Assembly: GCF_900168295.1 (NCBI RefSeq)
Contig: NZ_FVZL01000001.1
Span: 954,134 to 1,018,133 of the forward strand
Direction: 5' to 3'
Origin: Arthrobacter sp. P2b
GTDB lineage: Bacteria > Actinomycetota > Actinomycetes > Actinomycetales > Micrococcaceae
DNA length: 64,000 bases
The notes beneath the pieces are model-generated. The model was not told the DNA's origin, did not search any database, and worked only from the letters and a program-made list of their open reading frames with translations. The position numbers and the translations under genes are program-made. Positions 7,471 through 18,924 of this stretch are shown one piece after another (positions within the stretch are counted from its first letter, which is position 1; each line of letters opens with the position of its first letter).

Positions 7471-9672
7471 ATGGCTGATTCCAGCCACGGCAATAAGGTG
7501 GCGGTCCGAACATTCGGGGCGGTCCTGGACGCCAACCCTGATGCCCTCCTGGCCGTGACAGCGGACGGCACCATCACGGTGGCCAACGCCGCGGCAGCCA
7601 GGCTCTTTGGGTTACCGCAGGAAGGGCTGGCAGGCCGCAACTATCGGACGCTCCTGGCTGCTGGCTTTAAGGATGAAGTGGACCAACTCTTCCGGCAGCT
7701 CATGGCCAGCCCCGGCGAATTTCCGCCGCCCCGGGAGATTAGCGGCCTAAACAGCGACGGCACCGAATTTTCTGCTGAAGTGGCAGGCTCGCTCCTCCCG
7801 ACAGAGGGGCCGCAGGAAGCAATGCATGGCTCAGTCCCGCCGCAATCGACGGGAGGACAGACACGGCAGTACGACGGCGTTCCGGCCGGCACGCGGATGC
7901 TCCTGTCCGTCCGGGGTACTTCACACCGCCAGGCTGCGGACGCCGACCTGCGGGAGGCAATGTCCCTGCTGACGGCCACGCTGGAATCCACGGCGGACGG
8001 CATCCTGGTGATGAGCACAGACGGACACGTTGCCGGTTTCAACGACCAGTTCCTCACCATGTGGAACATCCCGCCGGAATTATTGGAGGGCGACAGCGAA
8101 GATCCCGTAATGCGGCTCATCATTGCCCAGGTGGCGGACCCCGTGGCGTTCATAGCCCGGCTTACCGAAGTGGAGGACGATCCTGCGGCAGAGAGCCACG
8201 ACGTCCTGGAATTCAAGGACGGCCGCACCTTCGAACGCTACTCGCGGCCGCAGCGGGTGGGAGACAACATCGTGGGCCGGGTCTGGAGCTTCCGGGACGT
8301 GACTCCGCGCCGGAAAGCCCAGGAGCAGGCCCACCAGGCAATGCTTGACCTGGCTGCCCAGGCAGAGAAGCTCCGCGCCATGGCGTTCCAGGATCCGCTG
8401 ACCGGCCTGGCCAACAGGGCCGTGTTTAATGACGGGCTGGCCGAGGCCCTGCAGGAGCCGCGGCTGAAGGCGGTGGACGTGCTGCTGCTGGACCTGGACG
8501 ACTTCAAGGAAGTCAATGACATCCTTGGCCACCAAGCGGGCGACGACATGCTGATCGAGGTGGCCCGCCGGCTGCGCGGCTGCGTCCCCACCGCAGATGT
8601 TGTGGCCAGGCTGGGCGGTGACGAATTTGTGGTCCTGCTGACGGCATGCCCCGACGCCGACGAAATCGCCGCCTGCATTGTCCGCTGCCTCCACGTACCC
8701 GTGACCATCAACGGCACCGTGCTGCGGCCCAGCCTCAGCCTGGGGCTCGCGTCGCTAGGCCAGGACAGCGTGGGCCCGTCCGAACTCCTTCGCCAGGCGG
8801 ACATCGCCATGTATGCGGCAAAGGCGGCGGGCAAGAACCGCTTCCTCCGGTTCCACCCCGACATGATGACAGCTTTGGTGAAAAGGACCGATATGGAAAG
8901 CGGGCTGCAGCAGGCTGTGGCGAATGGCGAGATCACCGTGGACTATCAGCCCATCGTTTCGCACCGCATGGGCCAGGTGGTCATGTTCGAGGCGCTGGCG
9001 CGGTGGGACCGCGGCGGCGAGCGGGTGCCGCCGTCGGTCTTCATCCCGCTCGCTGAGCGGACCGGCCTGATCAGCGAAATCGGGTCGGAAGTCATGGCGG
9101 CTGGCATGGTCCAGCTTGCAGGCTGGCTGAGCGAGGACCCGTCGCGGTCCCTCGCCGTGAACGTCTCCGGTGTGCAGCTCCAGGAGCGGGACTTCGCAGA
9201 CACTGTCCTGCGCCTGGCGGAAGCGGCCGGCGTGGCACCCTTCCAGCTGGTCCTGGAAGTCACCGAGAGCGTATTTTTCGACGCCGACTGCAGCCTGATC
9301 AAGCAGCTCAGCACCCTGCGGGAGGCCGGCGCCCGGGTGGCCCTGGATGACTTCGGCACCGGCTATTCCTCGCTGGGTCGGCTGCAGGACCTGCCCGTCG
9401 ATACCGTAAAGATCGACAAAACCTTCGTCTCCATGGTGCGTACCGGCAACGAGATGCTGCCCATCCTCAGCTCCATGATCAACATGGCGCAGAGCCTGGG
9501 CCTTGCCGTCATCGCCGAAGGCATCGAAACGGCCGCCCAGGCGGACTACCTCACGGCGCTGGATTGCGATTCCCTGCAGGGATACCTTTTCTCCCTTCCG
9601 GAGCCGGGCGAAAGGCTGGACCACGCCCTGCACCATGCCGAGGAAGCCCTGAACGCCCTCAAGGCGCGGTAG
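7471..9672 (+). CDS. PAS-GGDEF-EAL cyclic-di-GMP signalling protein
   Basis: A 733-residue cytosolic protein with a PAS domain at about 13-120, a second PAS-like domain at about 165-280, then GGDEF and EAL domains. The cyclase motif is intact (RLGGDEF, G382-F386), as is the phosphodiesterase core (E507-A-L, then DDFGTGYSSL). It could therefore both make and degrade cyclic-di-GMP, though in such hybrids usually one activity dominates. I prefer the ATG at 7471 because a purine-rich GAGGGGGG precedes it; an in-frame ATG lies eight codons upstream. No transmembrane segment is seen, so the PAS domains probably sense a cytosolic signal. Confidence 0.9.
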   Translation: MADSSHGNKVAVRTFGAVLDANPDALLAVTADGTITVANAAAARLFGLPQEGLAGRNYRTLLAAGFKDEVDQLFRQLMASPGEFPPPREISGLNSDGTEFSAEVAGSLLPTEGPQEAMHGSVPPQSTGGQTRQYDGVPAGTRMLLSVRGTSHRQAADADLREAMSLLTATLESTADGILVMSTDGHVAGFNDQFLTMWNIPPELLEGDSEDPVMRLIIAQVADPVAFIARLTEVEDDPAAESHDVLEFKDGRTFERYSRPQRVGDNIVGRVWSFRDVTPRRKAQEQAHQAMLDLAAQAEKLRAMAFQDPLTGLANRAVFNDGLAEALQEPRLKAVDVLLLDLDDFKEVNDILGHQAGDDMLIEVARRLRGCVPTADVVARLGGDEFVVLLTACPDADEIAACIVRCLHVPVTINGTVLRPSLSLGLASLGQDSVGPSELLRQADIAMYAAKAAGKNRFLRFHPDMMTALVKRTDMESGLQQAVANGEITVDYQPIVSHRMGQVVMFEALARWDRGGERVPPSVFIPLAERTGLISEIGSEVMAAGMVQLAGWLSEDPSRSLAVNVSGVQLQERDFADTVLRLAEAAGVAPFQLVLEVTESVFFDADCSLIKQLSTLREAGARVALDDFGTGYSSLGRLQDLPVDTVKIDKTFVSMVRTGNEMLPILSSMINMAQSLGLAVIAEGIETAAQADYLTALDCDSLQGYLFSLPEPGERLDHALHHAEEALNALKAR

Positions 9673-9812
9673 CGGGGCAAACGTGCGCCTGCCGGCCACC
9701 CCGCCGAGGGGTGTGAGGGATATCATGGGGGTGCGTCTCCGCCCAGGTCTCGGGCGGGCTCCGGTCTCAGGTTTTTGGGGTTCCGGGCGCAGCTGGAGGG
9801 AAGGGGACCTTC

Positions 9813-12835
<3,023 letters not shown>

Positions 12836-12839
<4 letters not shown>

Positions 12840-13744
12840 AAGTGCTGGTGGCCGACGACGATCCGGGCTCACTGCTGGTGGCCAGGGCCGCCGTCGAACG
12901 CTCCGGGCACGACTGCCTGGCGGCCGCGGACGGTGACGAGGCGTGGGCACTGTTCCGCGAACACCAGCCGGACGTGGTGGTCACCGACTGGATGATGCCC
13001 GGTATGGACGGGCTGGCGCTGTGCCGGTCCATCCGGGCGCGGGAGACGGACCTTTACACCTACATCGTGCTGCTGACCTCGCAGGGGTCCCGGGACGATG
13101 TGCTGGCGGGCCTGGAGGCCGGCGCGGACGACTACGTGACCAAGCCGCTTGACCCGTTCGTGCTGCGGGCCCGGCTCTTGGTGGCCCTGCGGATCACCAC
13201 CCTGCACGCGGATCTGGCCCACTACCGGAAGGTACTCTCGCAGCAGGCGCGGACTGATCCCCTGACCGGGCTGCACAACCGGCTGAAACTCGCCGAGGAC
13301 TTGGAGCAGCTGCACGCCCGCAGCGCCCGCTACGGCGAGGAGTACAGCCTTGCCATGTGCGATGTGGACAACTTCAAGGCCTATAACGACATTTACGGCC
13401 ATCAGGCGGGGGACCTTGCGTTGCGGGCCGTGGCCGCGGCGCTGGCACGCCACGCACGGACGAGCGACGGCGTTTACCGGTACGGGGGCGAGGAATTCCT
13501 GCTGGTGCTGCCCAAACAAGGCCTTCCCGGGGCGAAGGCTTTGATGGAACGGACGCTGGCAGCCGTGCGGGAGCTGGGAATCCCGCATGTGGGCGACCCG
13601 TCCGGCCAGCTGCGGCTTAGCGCGGGAATCTCCACTTTCTCGGCACAGCACCCCGCCGACGCCGACACACTGCTGGGTGAGGCAGACGCCGCCCTGTATG
13701 CGGCGAAGGCGGCCGGCCGGAACCGGGTTGAGGTGGCCGGGTAG
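12836..13744 (+). CDS. Response regulator with GGDEF output (diguanylate cyclase)
   Basis: A 302-residue PleD/WspR-like protein. The N-terminal receiver has the acidic pocket VADDD and phospho-acceptor D51 (VTDWMMPGMDG). The C-terminal GGDEF domain starts at DPLTGLHNR and carries YGGEEF (217-221), an active-site variant normally catalytic. The GTG start sits inside the stop region of the hybrid kinase (GTGA), and GGAGG lies 7 nt upstream. The coupling makes it the expected final acceptor of the kinase phosphorelay, turning the membrane signal into cyclic-di-GMP synthesis. Confidence 0.92.
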
Positions 13745-13775
13745 CCGCAGGCACGCAGGCCGGGGTGGCGGCGGG

Positions 13776-14273
13776 TCAGGCGGCCTTTTTGCCTTGCTTT
13801 TTCTGGATGGGCTTCTTCGGGGCCGGCTTCTGCTGTGCGGGCTGCTGCTGCGCGGGCTGCTCAGAAAGGGGCGGCTCTGCAACGGGCTGCTGCTGGGATC
13901 GCGTCCCGGCCGCCTCGGCCGGAACATGCGCTTCCGCCCGCTGGCTGCCGACCAGGATGGCCTCCGTGCTGGCGGTTGAAGCTGCCGGACTTGTTTCGGC
14001 CGCGGCGTTTTCGGCCACAGCACTTTCGGCGGCGGCGCGGTTGCGGCGCCAGCGTCGGTAAAGGTCGACGGCGGCCATCAGGCCCGCGATCGGGGTGAGG
14101 ACGGCGGCCATATAAACGAACAACATCCAGGTGAGGGTGGTCAGCGGCGGCTGGTTGTTGTGGAGGAGGGACAGCCCGCCCAGCATTCCCACGGCCCAAA
14201 AAAGGATCACCGCCGTCAGGACGGCGCCGGCGGGAAAATACTGGTTGCTCACGATCTTTTTCAGGGTTTCCAT
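13776..14273 (-). CDS. Small membrane protein with Gln/Pro/Lys-rich tail
   Basis: A 165-residue protein of unknown function. Two hydrophobic helices lie near residues 15-35 and 45-65, then a basic stretch (RRWRRN). The tail is rich in Ala, Gln, Pro and Lys, has low complexity, and ends in KKQGKKAA, which suits a disordered, possibly nucleic-acid- or envelope-facing segment. The ATG at 14273 is chosen because GGAGGAAG precedes it; the frame is open 12 codons further up. It is convergent with the response regulator gene. Confidence 0.65.
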   Translation of the reverse strand: METLKKIVSNQYFPAGAVLTAVILFWAVGMLGGLSLLHNNQPPLTTLTWMLFVYMAAVLTPIAGLMAAVDLYRRWRRNRAAAESAVAENAAAETSPAASTASTEAILVGSQRAEAHVPAEAAGTRSQQQPVAEPPLSEQPAQQQPAQQKPAPKKPIQKKQGKKAA

Positions 14274-14404
14274 GCACTTCCTCCTGCCTGGCGCAAAATG
14301 GCCGAACACCGGCGGCTGCCGAAAGTGGCCGCATCAACACCAGTATGAAGCCGGTTATCACGAAAACTCCGCAAGACGCCACCGTGAGTGATGAAGCTAA
14401 CTGA

Positions 14405-14435
14405 ACGCGCCGCCGTCGTACATTTTTCGGCGCGT
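14405..14435. repeat. Inverted repeat in divergent intergenic region
   Basis: Perfect 8-bp arms ACGCGCCG and CGGCGCGT flank a 15-nt loop that contains CGCCGTCGTA, one half of the repeat family described at 19768. It sits about 65 nt upstream of the DHFR-like start, between divergent genes, so it may be regulatory rather than a terminator. Confidence 0.45.
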
Positions 14436-14499
14436 CTTCCGCCCGTCCGGACGCCCCGTTACGGTTGGTTTTGTCCACTCGATTTCTGGAGGTTTTTGA

Positions 14500-15051
14500 A
14501 TGCGCAAAGTGACCGCAGGCCTGTTCCATTCCGTTGACGGCGTGGTGTCCGACCCCTACAAGTTCCAGTTCGACAGCTTCGACGACGAACTGGGCGAAGG
14601 CCTCACCAAGATGATGGAAACAGTGGACACCGTGGTGCTGGGGCGCGTGAGCTACCAGGAGTGGGCAGGCTACTGGCCGAACGCGTCCGTGGACGAAGAC
14701 TTCGCGGCCTTCATCAACCCCGTGGAAAAGTATGTGGCCTCCCGGACGCTCGCCGAGCCGCTGGACTGGCAGAACTCGCGCCTGATGGACGCCCCGCTGG
14801 AGGAGTTCGTGGCGAAGCTGAAGGAGCGCGACGGCGGCGAGATCGCCGTGTGCGGCAGCATCTCCGTGACCCGGCAGCTGCTGTTCGCCGGGCTCCTGGA
14901 CGAACTCACCCTGATGACCCACCCCGTGGTGGCCGGAAACGGGCGCCGCCTGTTCGAGGACGGCGACCCGACCACCCGGCTGGTGCTTCAGGATCAGCGG
15001 AGCACCAGCAAGGGCAACGTCATCAGCACCTACAGTCGGCTCGAGGGTTAG
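14500..15051 (+). CDS. Dihydrofolate reductase-like (RibD C-terminal fold) protein
   Basis: A 183-residue protein of the RibD_C/DHFR-like family common in actinobacteria as free-standing reductases. The N-terminus RKVTAGLFHSVDGVV and the NADPH-loop region VVLGRVSYQEWAGYW match the family pattern, as does the C-terminal GNGRRLFEDG. The physiological substrate is unknown. GGAGG lies 8 nt before the ATG. It converges with the next gene. Confidence 0.85.
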   Translation: MRKVTAGLFHSVDGVVSDPYKFQFDSFDDELGEGLTKMMETVDTVVLGRVSYQEWAGYWPNASVDEDFAAFINPVEKYVASRTLAEPLDWQNSRLMDAPLEEFVAKLKERDGGEIAVCGSISVTRQLLFAGLLDELTLMTHPVVAGNGRRLFEDGDPTTRLVLQDQRSTSKGNVISTYSRLEG

Positions 15052-15075
15052 GAGCGGAAAGCGTCCTGCAGACCG

Positions 15076-15570
15076 TCAGTGGCTGGTGGTACCGCGGCGT
15101 GATTCCAGGACCGGCCGGATCCAGCGGTCAGCCGCCAGTCCAGTCGCCAGCGAGTACAGCGCCTTGTGCGTCACGTCCACCACCTGTTCCTTCCGCGGCC
15201 AGGTGGAGGGCGGGGCGCCGGCGCCGGTCGCATTTTCAAGCGTCTGGTCGAACGCGAGCCGGACAACGGTGTGCTTGGTGTTCGCCAGCGGCCCGCGGAT
15301 GCCGGTCACTGCCCAGATCCCCCGCACGGAACCGAGCAATGCGCCGGTCCCCCAGTGCATCACGTGGTTCCAGACCAGGGGCTTCTGCGCATCGTCCGGG
15401 CGCTGCCCAAGGAGCGTGAGGAGCGTGCGTGCCGGGATGTACGAGTTGGGCCGCTTGGTCAGGACCTGTTCAACTTTCTCCCCCGCTGTCATCACGGCCA
15501 CACCGGCGAGGCCACACATGGCACCTCGAGCGGCAGCCGCCAGCAGCACTTGTCCACGGGATCCGGCCAT
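15076..15570 (-). CDS. Hypothetical protein with hydrophobic N-terminus
   Basis: A 164-residue protein I do not recognise. The first 35 residues (QVLLAAAARGAMCGLAGVAV) are hydrophobic, and a second weak hydrophobic patch follows around HWGTGALLGSVRGI. The C-terminal part is polar and basic. The ATG at 15570 is chosen for its GGAGG 4 nt upstream; an earlier start would add 13 non-conserved-looking residues. No link to its neighbours is evident. Confidence 0.6.
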   Translation of the reverse strand: MAGSRGQVLLAAAARGAMCGLAGVAVMTAGEKVEQVLTKRPNSYIPARTLLTLLGQRPDDAQKPLVWNHVMHWGTGALLGSVRGIWAVTGIRGPLANTKHTVVRLAFDQTLENATGAGAPPSTWPRKEQVVDVTHKALYSLATGLAADRWIRPVLESRRGTTSH

Positions 15571-15687
15571 GGTTCCTCCAGTTTGTTCCGGGAGCGGTGA
15601 CAGAAGCACAGGTACCCCTGCCCTCCTTCGCCAAACAGCTAACCGGGATGTGGAGGTGCCGCCCGTGGCAGGGGCTCTTCGACCCGC

Positions 15688-16653
15688 CTACCGGGCCGGG
15701 GAAAGAACGCGTTCGACGGCGGCGATATCACCGGGCGTTGTCCGGCAGCAGCCGCCGATGATGCGGGCACCAAAGGCCTGCCAGATTTTGGTTCCTTCAG
15801 AAAGGTCGGCCGGGTTCCCCTCCCCGGCGGTGCTCCGGGATGGTGTGGCGGGGCTCCAGGTCTTGGTACCGGCATCGTAGGTTTCGCCGGAGTTCGGGTA
15901 GGCGACCAGGGGTTTGTCGGTTGCCCCGCGCAGCGCTGTGAGCGCGGGGGTGACCAGGTGGAGCGGCACGCAGTTCACGCCGACCGCCGCAACCTGCGGC
16001 TGCCCGTCCAAAAGTTCAGCCACGGCCGCCAGGGGCGTTCCGTCGCTGATGTGTGCGCCATCCCGCAGCGAGAAGGAGAACCAGGATTCGACGTCGTATT
16101 CCTGCGTGAGTGCCAGCAGCGCCTTGGCCTCGGCATAGGAGGGGAGCGTTTCACAGGCGAGGAAGTCCGCACCGGCTTCCACGAGCGCCGCGATCCGGGG
16201 GCGGTGGAATTTTCTGAACTCGTCCGGCGTCAGGACGTAGTCGCCGCGGTACTCGGAGCCGTCCGCCAGGTACGCGCCGTAGGGGCCAACAGATCCGGCC
16301 ACCAGCAAGGGTCCGGCATCAGGGTTGGCCGACAGGTGTTCGCGACGGGCCTCATTGGCCAGCCGTACGGACAACGCCACGAGCTCCAGTGACTCCTGCT
16401 CTCCCATCCCCCGCTGGGCAAACCCTTGGGGCGTGGCCTGGTAGCTGGCGGTGGTGGCAATCCTGGCGCCGGCCGCGAAGTAGTCGCGGTGGACGTCCTG
16501 GATCAGGTGGGGCTGTTCGAGCAGGACCTTCGCTGACCACAGGGGATCGTCCAAATTGCAGCCGCGAGACTCAAGTTCGGTCGCCAAGGCGCCATCGGCG
16601 GGAACGTGCTCCCCGGAGTGCAGCAAGGACGACAGCGGCGCGGTTGAAAGCAT
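15688..16653 (-). CDS. mmuM: Homocysteine S-methyltransferase
   Basis: A 321-residue zinc-dependent methyltransferase that makes methionine from homocysteine using S-methylmethionine or S-adenosylmethionine. The zinc ligands are visible in VGVNCVP and in IIGGCCRTTP. The N-terminal ADGALATELESRG is the family opening. No ribosome site precedes any of the three clustered ATGs. I choose 16653 because a -10-like TATTAT (16661-16666) ends 7 nt before it, the usual geometry of a leaderless actinobacterial mRNA. A start at 16662 would add three residues. Confidence 0.88.
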   Translation of the reverse strand: MLSTAPLSSLLHSGEHVPADGALATELESRGCNLDDPLWSAKVLLEQPHLIQDVHRDYFAAGARIATTASYQATPQGFAQRGMGEQESLELVALSVRLANEARREHLSANPDAGPLLVAGSVGPYGAYLADGSEYRGDYVLTPDEFRKFHRPRIAALVEAGADFLACETLPSYAEAKALLALTQEYDVESWFSFSLRDGAHISDGTPLAAVAELLDGQPQVAAVGVNCVPLHLVTPALTALRGATDKPLVAYPNSGETYDAGTKTWSPATPSRSTAGEGNPADLSEGTKIWQAFGARIIGGCCRTTPGDIAAVERVLSPAR

Positions 16654-16753
16654 AGTAGTCATAATACGCATTTTCATATGCTTGTAATGATTATTTCTTT
16701 CTGTCACGATGGCAGGCAACCGTCAGCCCGGCGGGAGGAAAGAGGACAGGTTC

Positions 16754-17203
16754 TTGGACGTTCAACTGCATCCCGTACGCAAGCTGCGCGTGCACTGGCC
16801 CATCAGCGGCACCACCTTTGCGCAGCTGGCCAAGGGGAAAGCGAGTGCCTTCCGCGATGATCCGGGCATCGCCCATCTGCTCCAGGCCCTGACGCAGTTC
16901 CGGGAGCTGGGCGATTTCGGCAACTACAAGCACGTGTTTGAGTCGGGCCTTGGCTTCGAGGGCTTCACCACAGCGGAGGGCGCCAACCCCACCCTGGGGC
17001 GCGTCGGCGAGCAGACTTTGTCGCCCACCTTCGTTTTCACCACGTACTTCGACGCATCCCTGGAGGACTCCGCCGTCGAGCGCTTTATGCGGCAGATCGT
17101 TGATATCCACCCGTGGGAGGTACCGGTGATTGAACTGACCGGACCCATCAGCGTCTCCAGCACGGCACTGGCACCGGCCACGGAAGGAAGTGCAGCATCA
17201 TGA
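16754..17203 (+). CDS. Stand-alone NIF3-insert/CutA-like domain protein
   Basis: A 149-residue protein. The pattern GDFGNYKHVFESGLGFEGF, then AEGANPTLGRVG, and later IHPWEVPVIEL resembles the CutA-like insert of NIF3/YqfO proteins (G-N-Y, E-G-A-N-P, H-P-Y-E-E-P), but the flanking NIF3 metal-binding halves are absent. The first half is not recognised. The TTG at 16754 is preferred: GAGG lies 8 nt before it, while the ATG 15 codons upstream has no ribosome site. The gene overlaps the cyclase by ATGA, so the two are co-translated. Function unknown. Confidence 0.6.
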   Translation: MDVQLHPVRKLRVHWPISGTTFAQLAKGKASAFRDDPGIAHLLQALTQFRELGDFGNYKHVFESGLGFEGFTTAEGANPTLGRVGEQTLSPTFVFTTYFDASLEDSAVERFMRQIVDIHPWEVPVIELTGPISVSSTALAPATEGSAAS

Positions 17204-17955
17204 CGGATTCCACCCTCACCACCTCACTGTGGGAAGGCCTGCAGTCCGTCCTCGAGGGCAGGCAGTTCATCGACCTGACGCATGCTTTCCACCCGGGCCA
17301 GCCGCATTTCGCCGCCTTCCCCGATGAAGAACGGGAAGCCCTCTTCGACATGGAGCGGGGCGACGGGTTCACCGCCCACCGCTATTCGATTGTGGGCCAG
17401 TGGGGAACCCACGTGGACCCGCCGTCCCATTTCATCCGCGGCGGCCGGACGCTCGACGAGATCCCGGTGAATGAGATGATCCTTCCGCTGGTGGTCCTGG
17501 ACATCACCTCCAAGGTGGCGGGCGACCCGGATGCCACCCCTACCTTGGAGGACGTGCGGGACTGGGAAAGCCGGAACGGGGCCATCCCGGAGGGCAGCTT
17601 CGTGGCGTTGCGCACCGGCTGGAGCCACCGCTGGCCGGACGCCGACGCCATGGCGAACCGGGATAAGGACGGGTTGAGCCACACCCCCGGCTGGTCCCTT
17701 GAGGTGCTGTCCTTCCTGATCAACAAGCGGTCCGTTGCGGCGGTAGGCCACGAGCAGACCGACACGGACCCGGGCCTCGCCACCTCCCGCCAGGACTTCA
17801 GCCTGGAAACCTACGTCCTGGAACAGGACCGCTGGCAGATTGAACTGCTGGCCAACCTGGACGGGCTGCCGGAAGCGGGCGCGGCCGTCGTCGCCAGCTG
17901 GCCCAAGCCGCAGGCTGGCAGCGGCTTTCCGGCGCGGGTGTTTGCCATCTGCTGA
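17200..17955 (+). CDS. Cyclase-family (kynurenine formamidase-like) metal hydrolase
   Basis: A 251-residue metal-dependent hydrolase of the cyclase/KynB superfamily. The hallmark GTHVDPPSHF (H-x-D-x-P-x-H) is intact and would bind zinc or manganese. A second ligand region is HEQTDTDPG near residue 190. Family members hydrolyse N-formylkynurenine, isatin or other amides and lactones; no tryptophan-degradation gene is nearby, so the substrate is open. The start overlaps the NIF3/CutA-like gene. Confidence 0.85.
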   Translation: MTDSTLTTSLWEGLQSVLEGRQFIDLTHAFHPGQPHFAAFPDEEREALFDMERGDGFTAHRYSIVGQWGTHVDPPSHFIRGGRTLDEIPVNEMILPLVVLDITSKVAGDPDATPTLEDVRDWESRNGAIPEGSFVALRTGWSHRWPDADAMANRDKDGLSHTPGWSLEVLSFLINKRSVAAVGHEQTDTDPGLATSRQDFSLETYVLEQDRWQIELLANLDGLPEAGAAVVASWPKPQAGSGFPARVFAIC

Positions 17956-18040
17956 AACCCGGTTGCCGGCCTTCCCGTTTCCGCTCCGCCGAAGCCGCGT
18001 CACCGCGCCTAGCGCCGCTGGTCCACGTCATCGCGCCGAA

Positions 18041-18109
18041 GTCGCCGGAACAGATCGAGGTCGCCGGAATGTTCCGGCGACCTGGCGGCATTCCGGCGAT
18101 TCCGGTGAT
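18041..18109. promoter_or_regulatory. Dyad-symmetric operator array upstream of the IclR gene
   Basis: GTCGCCGGAA occurs at 18041-18050 and 18060-18069. Its inverse TTCCGGCGA(C/T) occurs at 18072-18081 and 18091-18100. The four sites are exactly symmetric around 18070.5, with 19 nt between like-oriented copies, and the inner pair forms a perfect 11-bp inverted repeat (18059-18082). A fifth degenerate copy, TTCCGGTGAT, lies at 18100-18109. The array abuts the expected -35 region of the next gene. Confidence 0.7.
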
Positions 18110-18143
18110 CCAGCGGATGGCTGGACCCGGAAAGTCGCTCCAC

Positions 18144-18149
18144 TAGACT
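18144..18149 (+). promoter_or_regulatory. -10 element of a leaderless IclR transcript
   Basis: TAGACT ends 7 nt before the ATG at 18157 and no Shine-Dalgarno sequence is present, so transcription probably starts at the start codon. The -35 region, near 18121-18127, is weak, consistent with a regulated promoter. Confidence 0.55.
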
Positions 18150-18156
18150 CAACTCC

Positions 18157-18924
18157 ATGTCAAAAACCTCCAGCATGGGCCGCGGAATCATGGCTGTGCT
18201 GGCTGTTGGTTCCCGCCATGGGGCCGGACATGCCGGCGGAACGGTGGCCGACATCGCCGCCGGCCTGGGCAAGGACCGCAGCCAGGTGTCGCGTTATCTG
18301 CGGGGCGCGGAGCAGGAAGGGTTTCTCACCCGCATCAACCAGCGCACGTACAGCCTGGACTGGTCCGTCCTCACCGATGCGCAACTGCTCACCGAGCGCC
18401 GTTTACAGTCCGACGGCGGCATGGCCCTGGACACGCTTGCGCGCCAAACCGATGAGGCCTGCTTCCTCGGGGTGCTCCACGCAGACAGCACCGTGACCAT
18501 CGGTGAAAGCGTCCCGACCAGCAGCAACCTGGTGGGCTCCTGGTTGGGCAGGCCCTACCCCGCCTACTGCAGCGACGCCGGGCAGGCGGTCCTGTGGGAG
18601 GCGGCGGAGGCAGAGGTGCGCACCGTCTTCGCGGATGTCGCCTTCGTGCAGCACGGCCCGAACACGCCCGTCGACGTGGACGACTTCCTGGCGCGGCGCG
18701 AGGCAGCCCGCGAGCGGGGTTACTCAATCGTGGATGAAGAGGCCGAACCGGGCCTCTACTCGCTGGCCGTCCCCGTCCGGGACTTCAAGGGCGATGTGGT
18801 GGCGGCCCTGCAGATCGTGGGCATCAAGGACCGGCTGGAGCCGCGCCGGGAGGAATGCGCGGCCGCGCTGGTGGCGCAGGGTGAGTGGTTGGAACAAAGG
18901 CTCGGATACCAGCCGCAGGATTAA
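18157..18924 (+). CDS. IclR-family transcriptional regulator
   Basis: A 255-residue regulator. The N-terminal winged helix includes TVADIAAGLGKDRSQVSRYL, followed by an effector domain (from about residue 80) ending VPVRDFKGDVVAALQIVG, a typical IclR C-terminal signature. It is probably leaderless (see 18144). The palindromic array directly upstream makes autoregulation likely. The upstream cyclase operon reads in the same direction and is a possible target. Its stop codon overlaps the stop of the convergent second IclR gene (TTAA). Confidence 0.85.
   Translation: MSKTSSMGRGIMAVLAVGSRHGAGHAGGTVADIAAGLGKDRSQVSRYLRGAEQEGFLTRINQRTYSLDWSVLTDAQLLTERRLQSDGGMALDTLARQTDEACFLGVLHADSTVTIGESVPTSSNLVGSWLGRPYPAYCSDAGQAVLWEAAEAEVRTVFADVAFVQHGPNTPVDVDDFLARREAARERGYSIVDEEAEPGLYSLAVPVRDFKGDVVAALQIVGIKDRLEPRREECAAALVAQGEWLEQRLGYQPQD

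Noticed and set aside
9697..9713. CACCCC/GGGGTG hairpin after the GGDEF-EAL gene as a terminator
   Set aside because: Only 6 bp with no tail; too weak to call in GC-rich DNA.
16661..16690. Zur-box-like sequence near mmuM (TGAAAATG with ATTATG)
   Set aside because: The arms pair poorly, and the A/T-rich hexamer is better explained as a -10 element.
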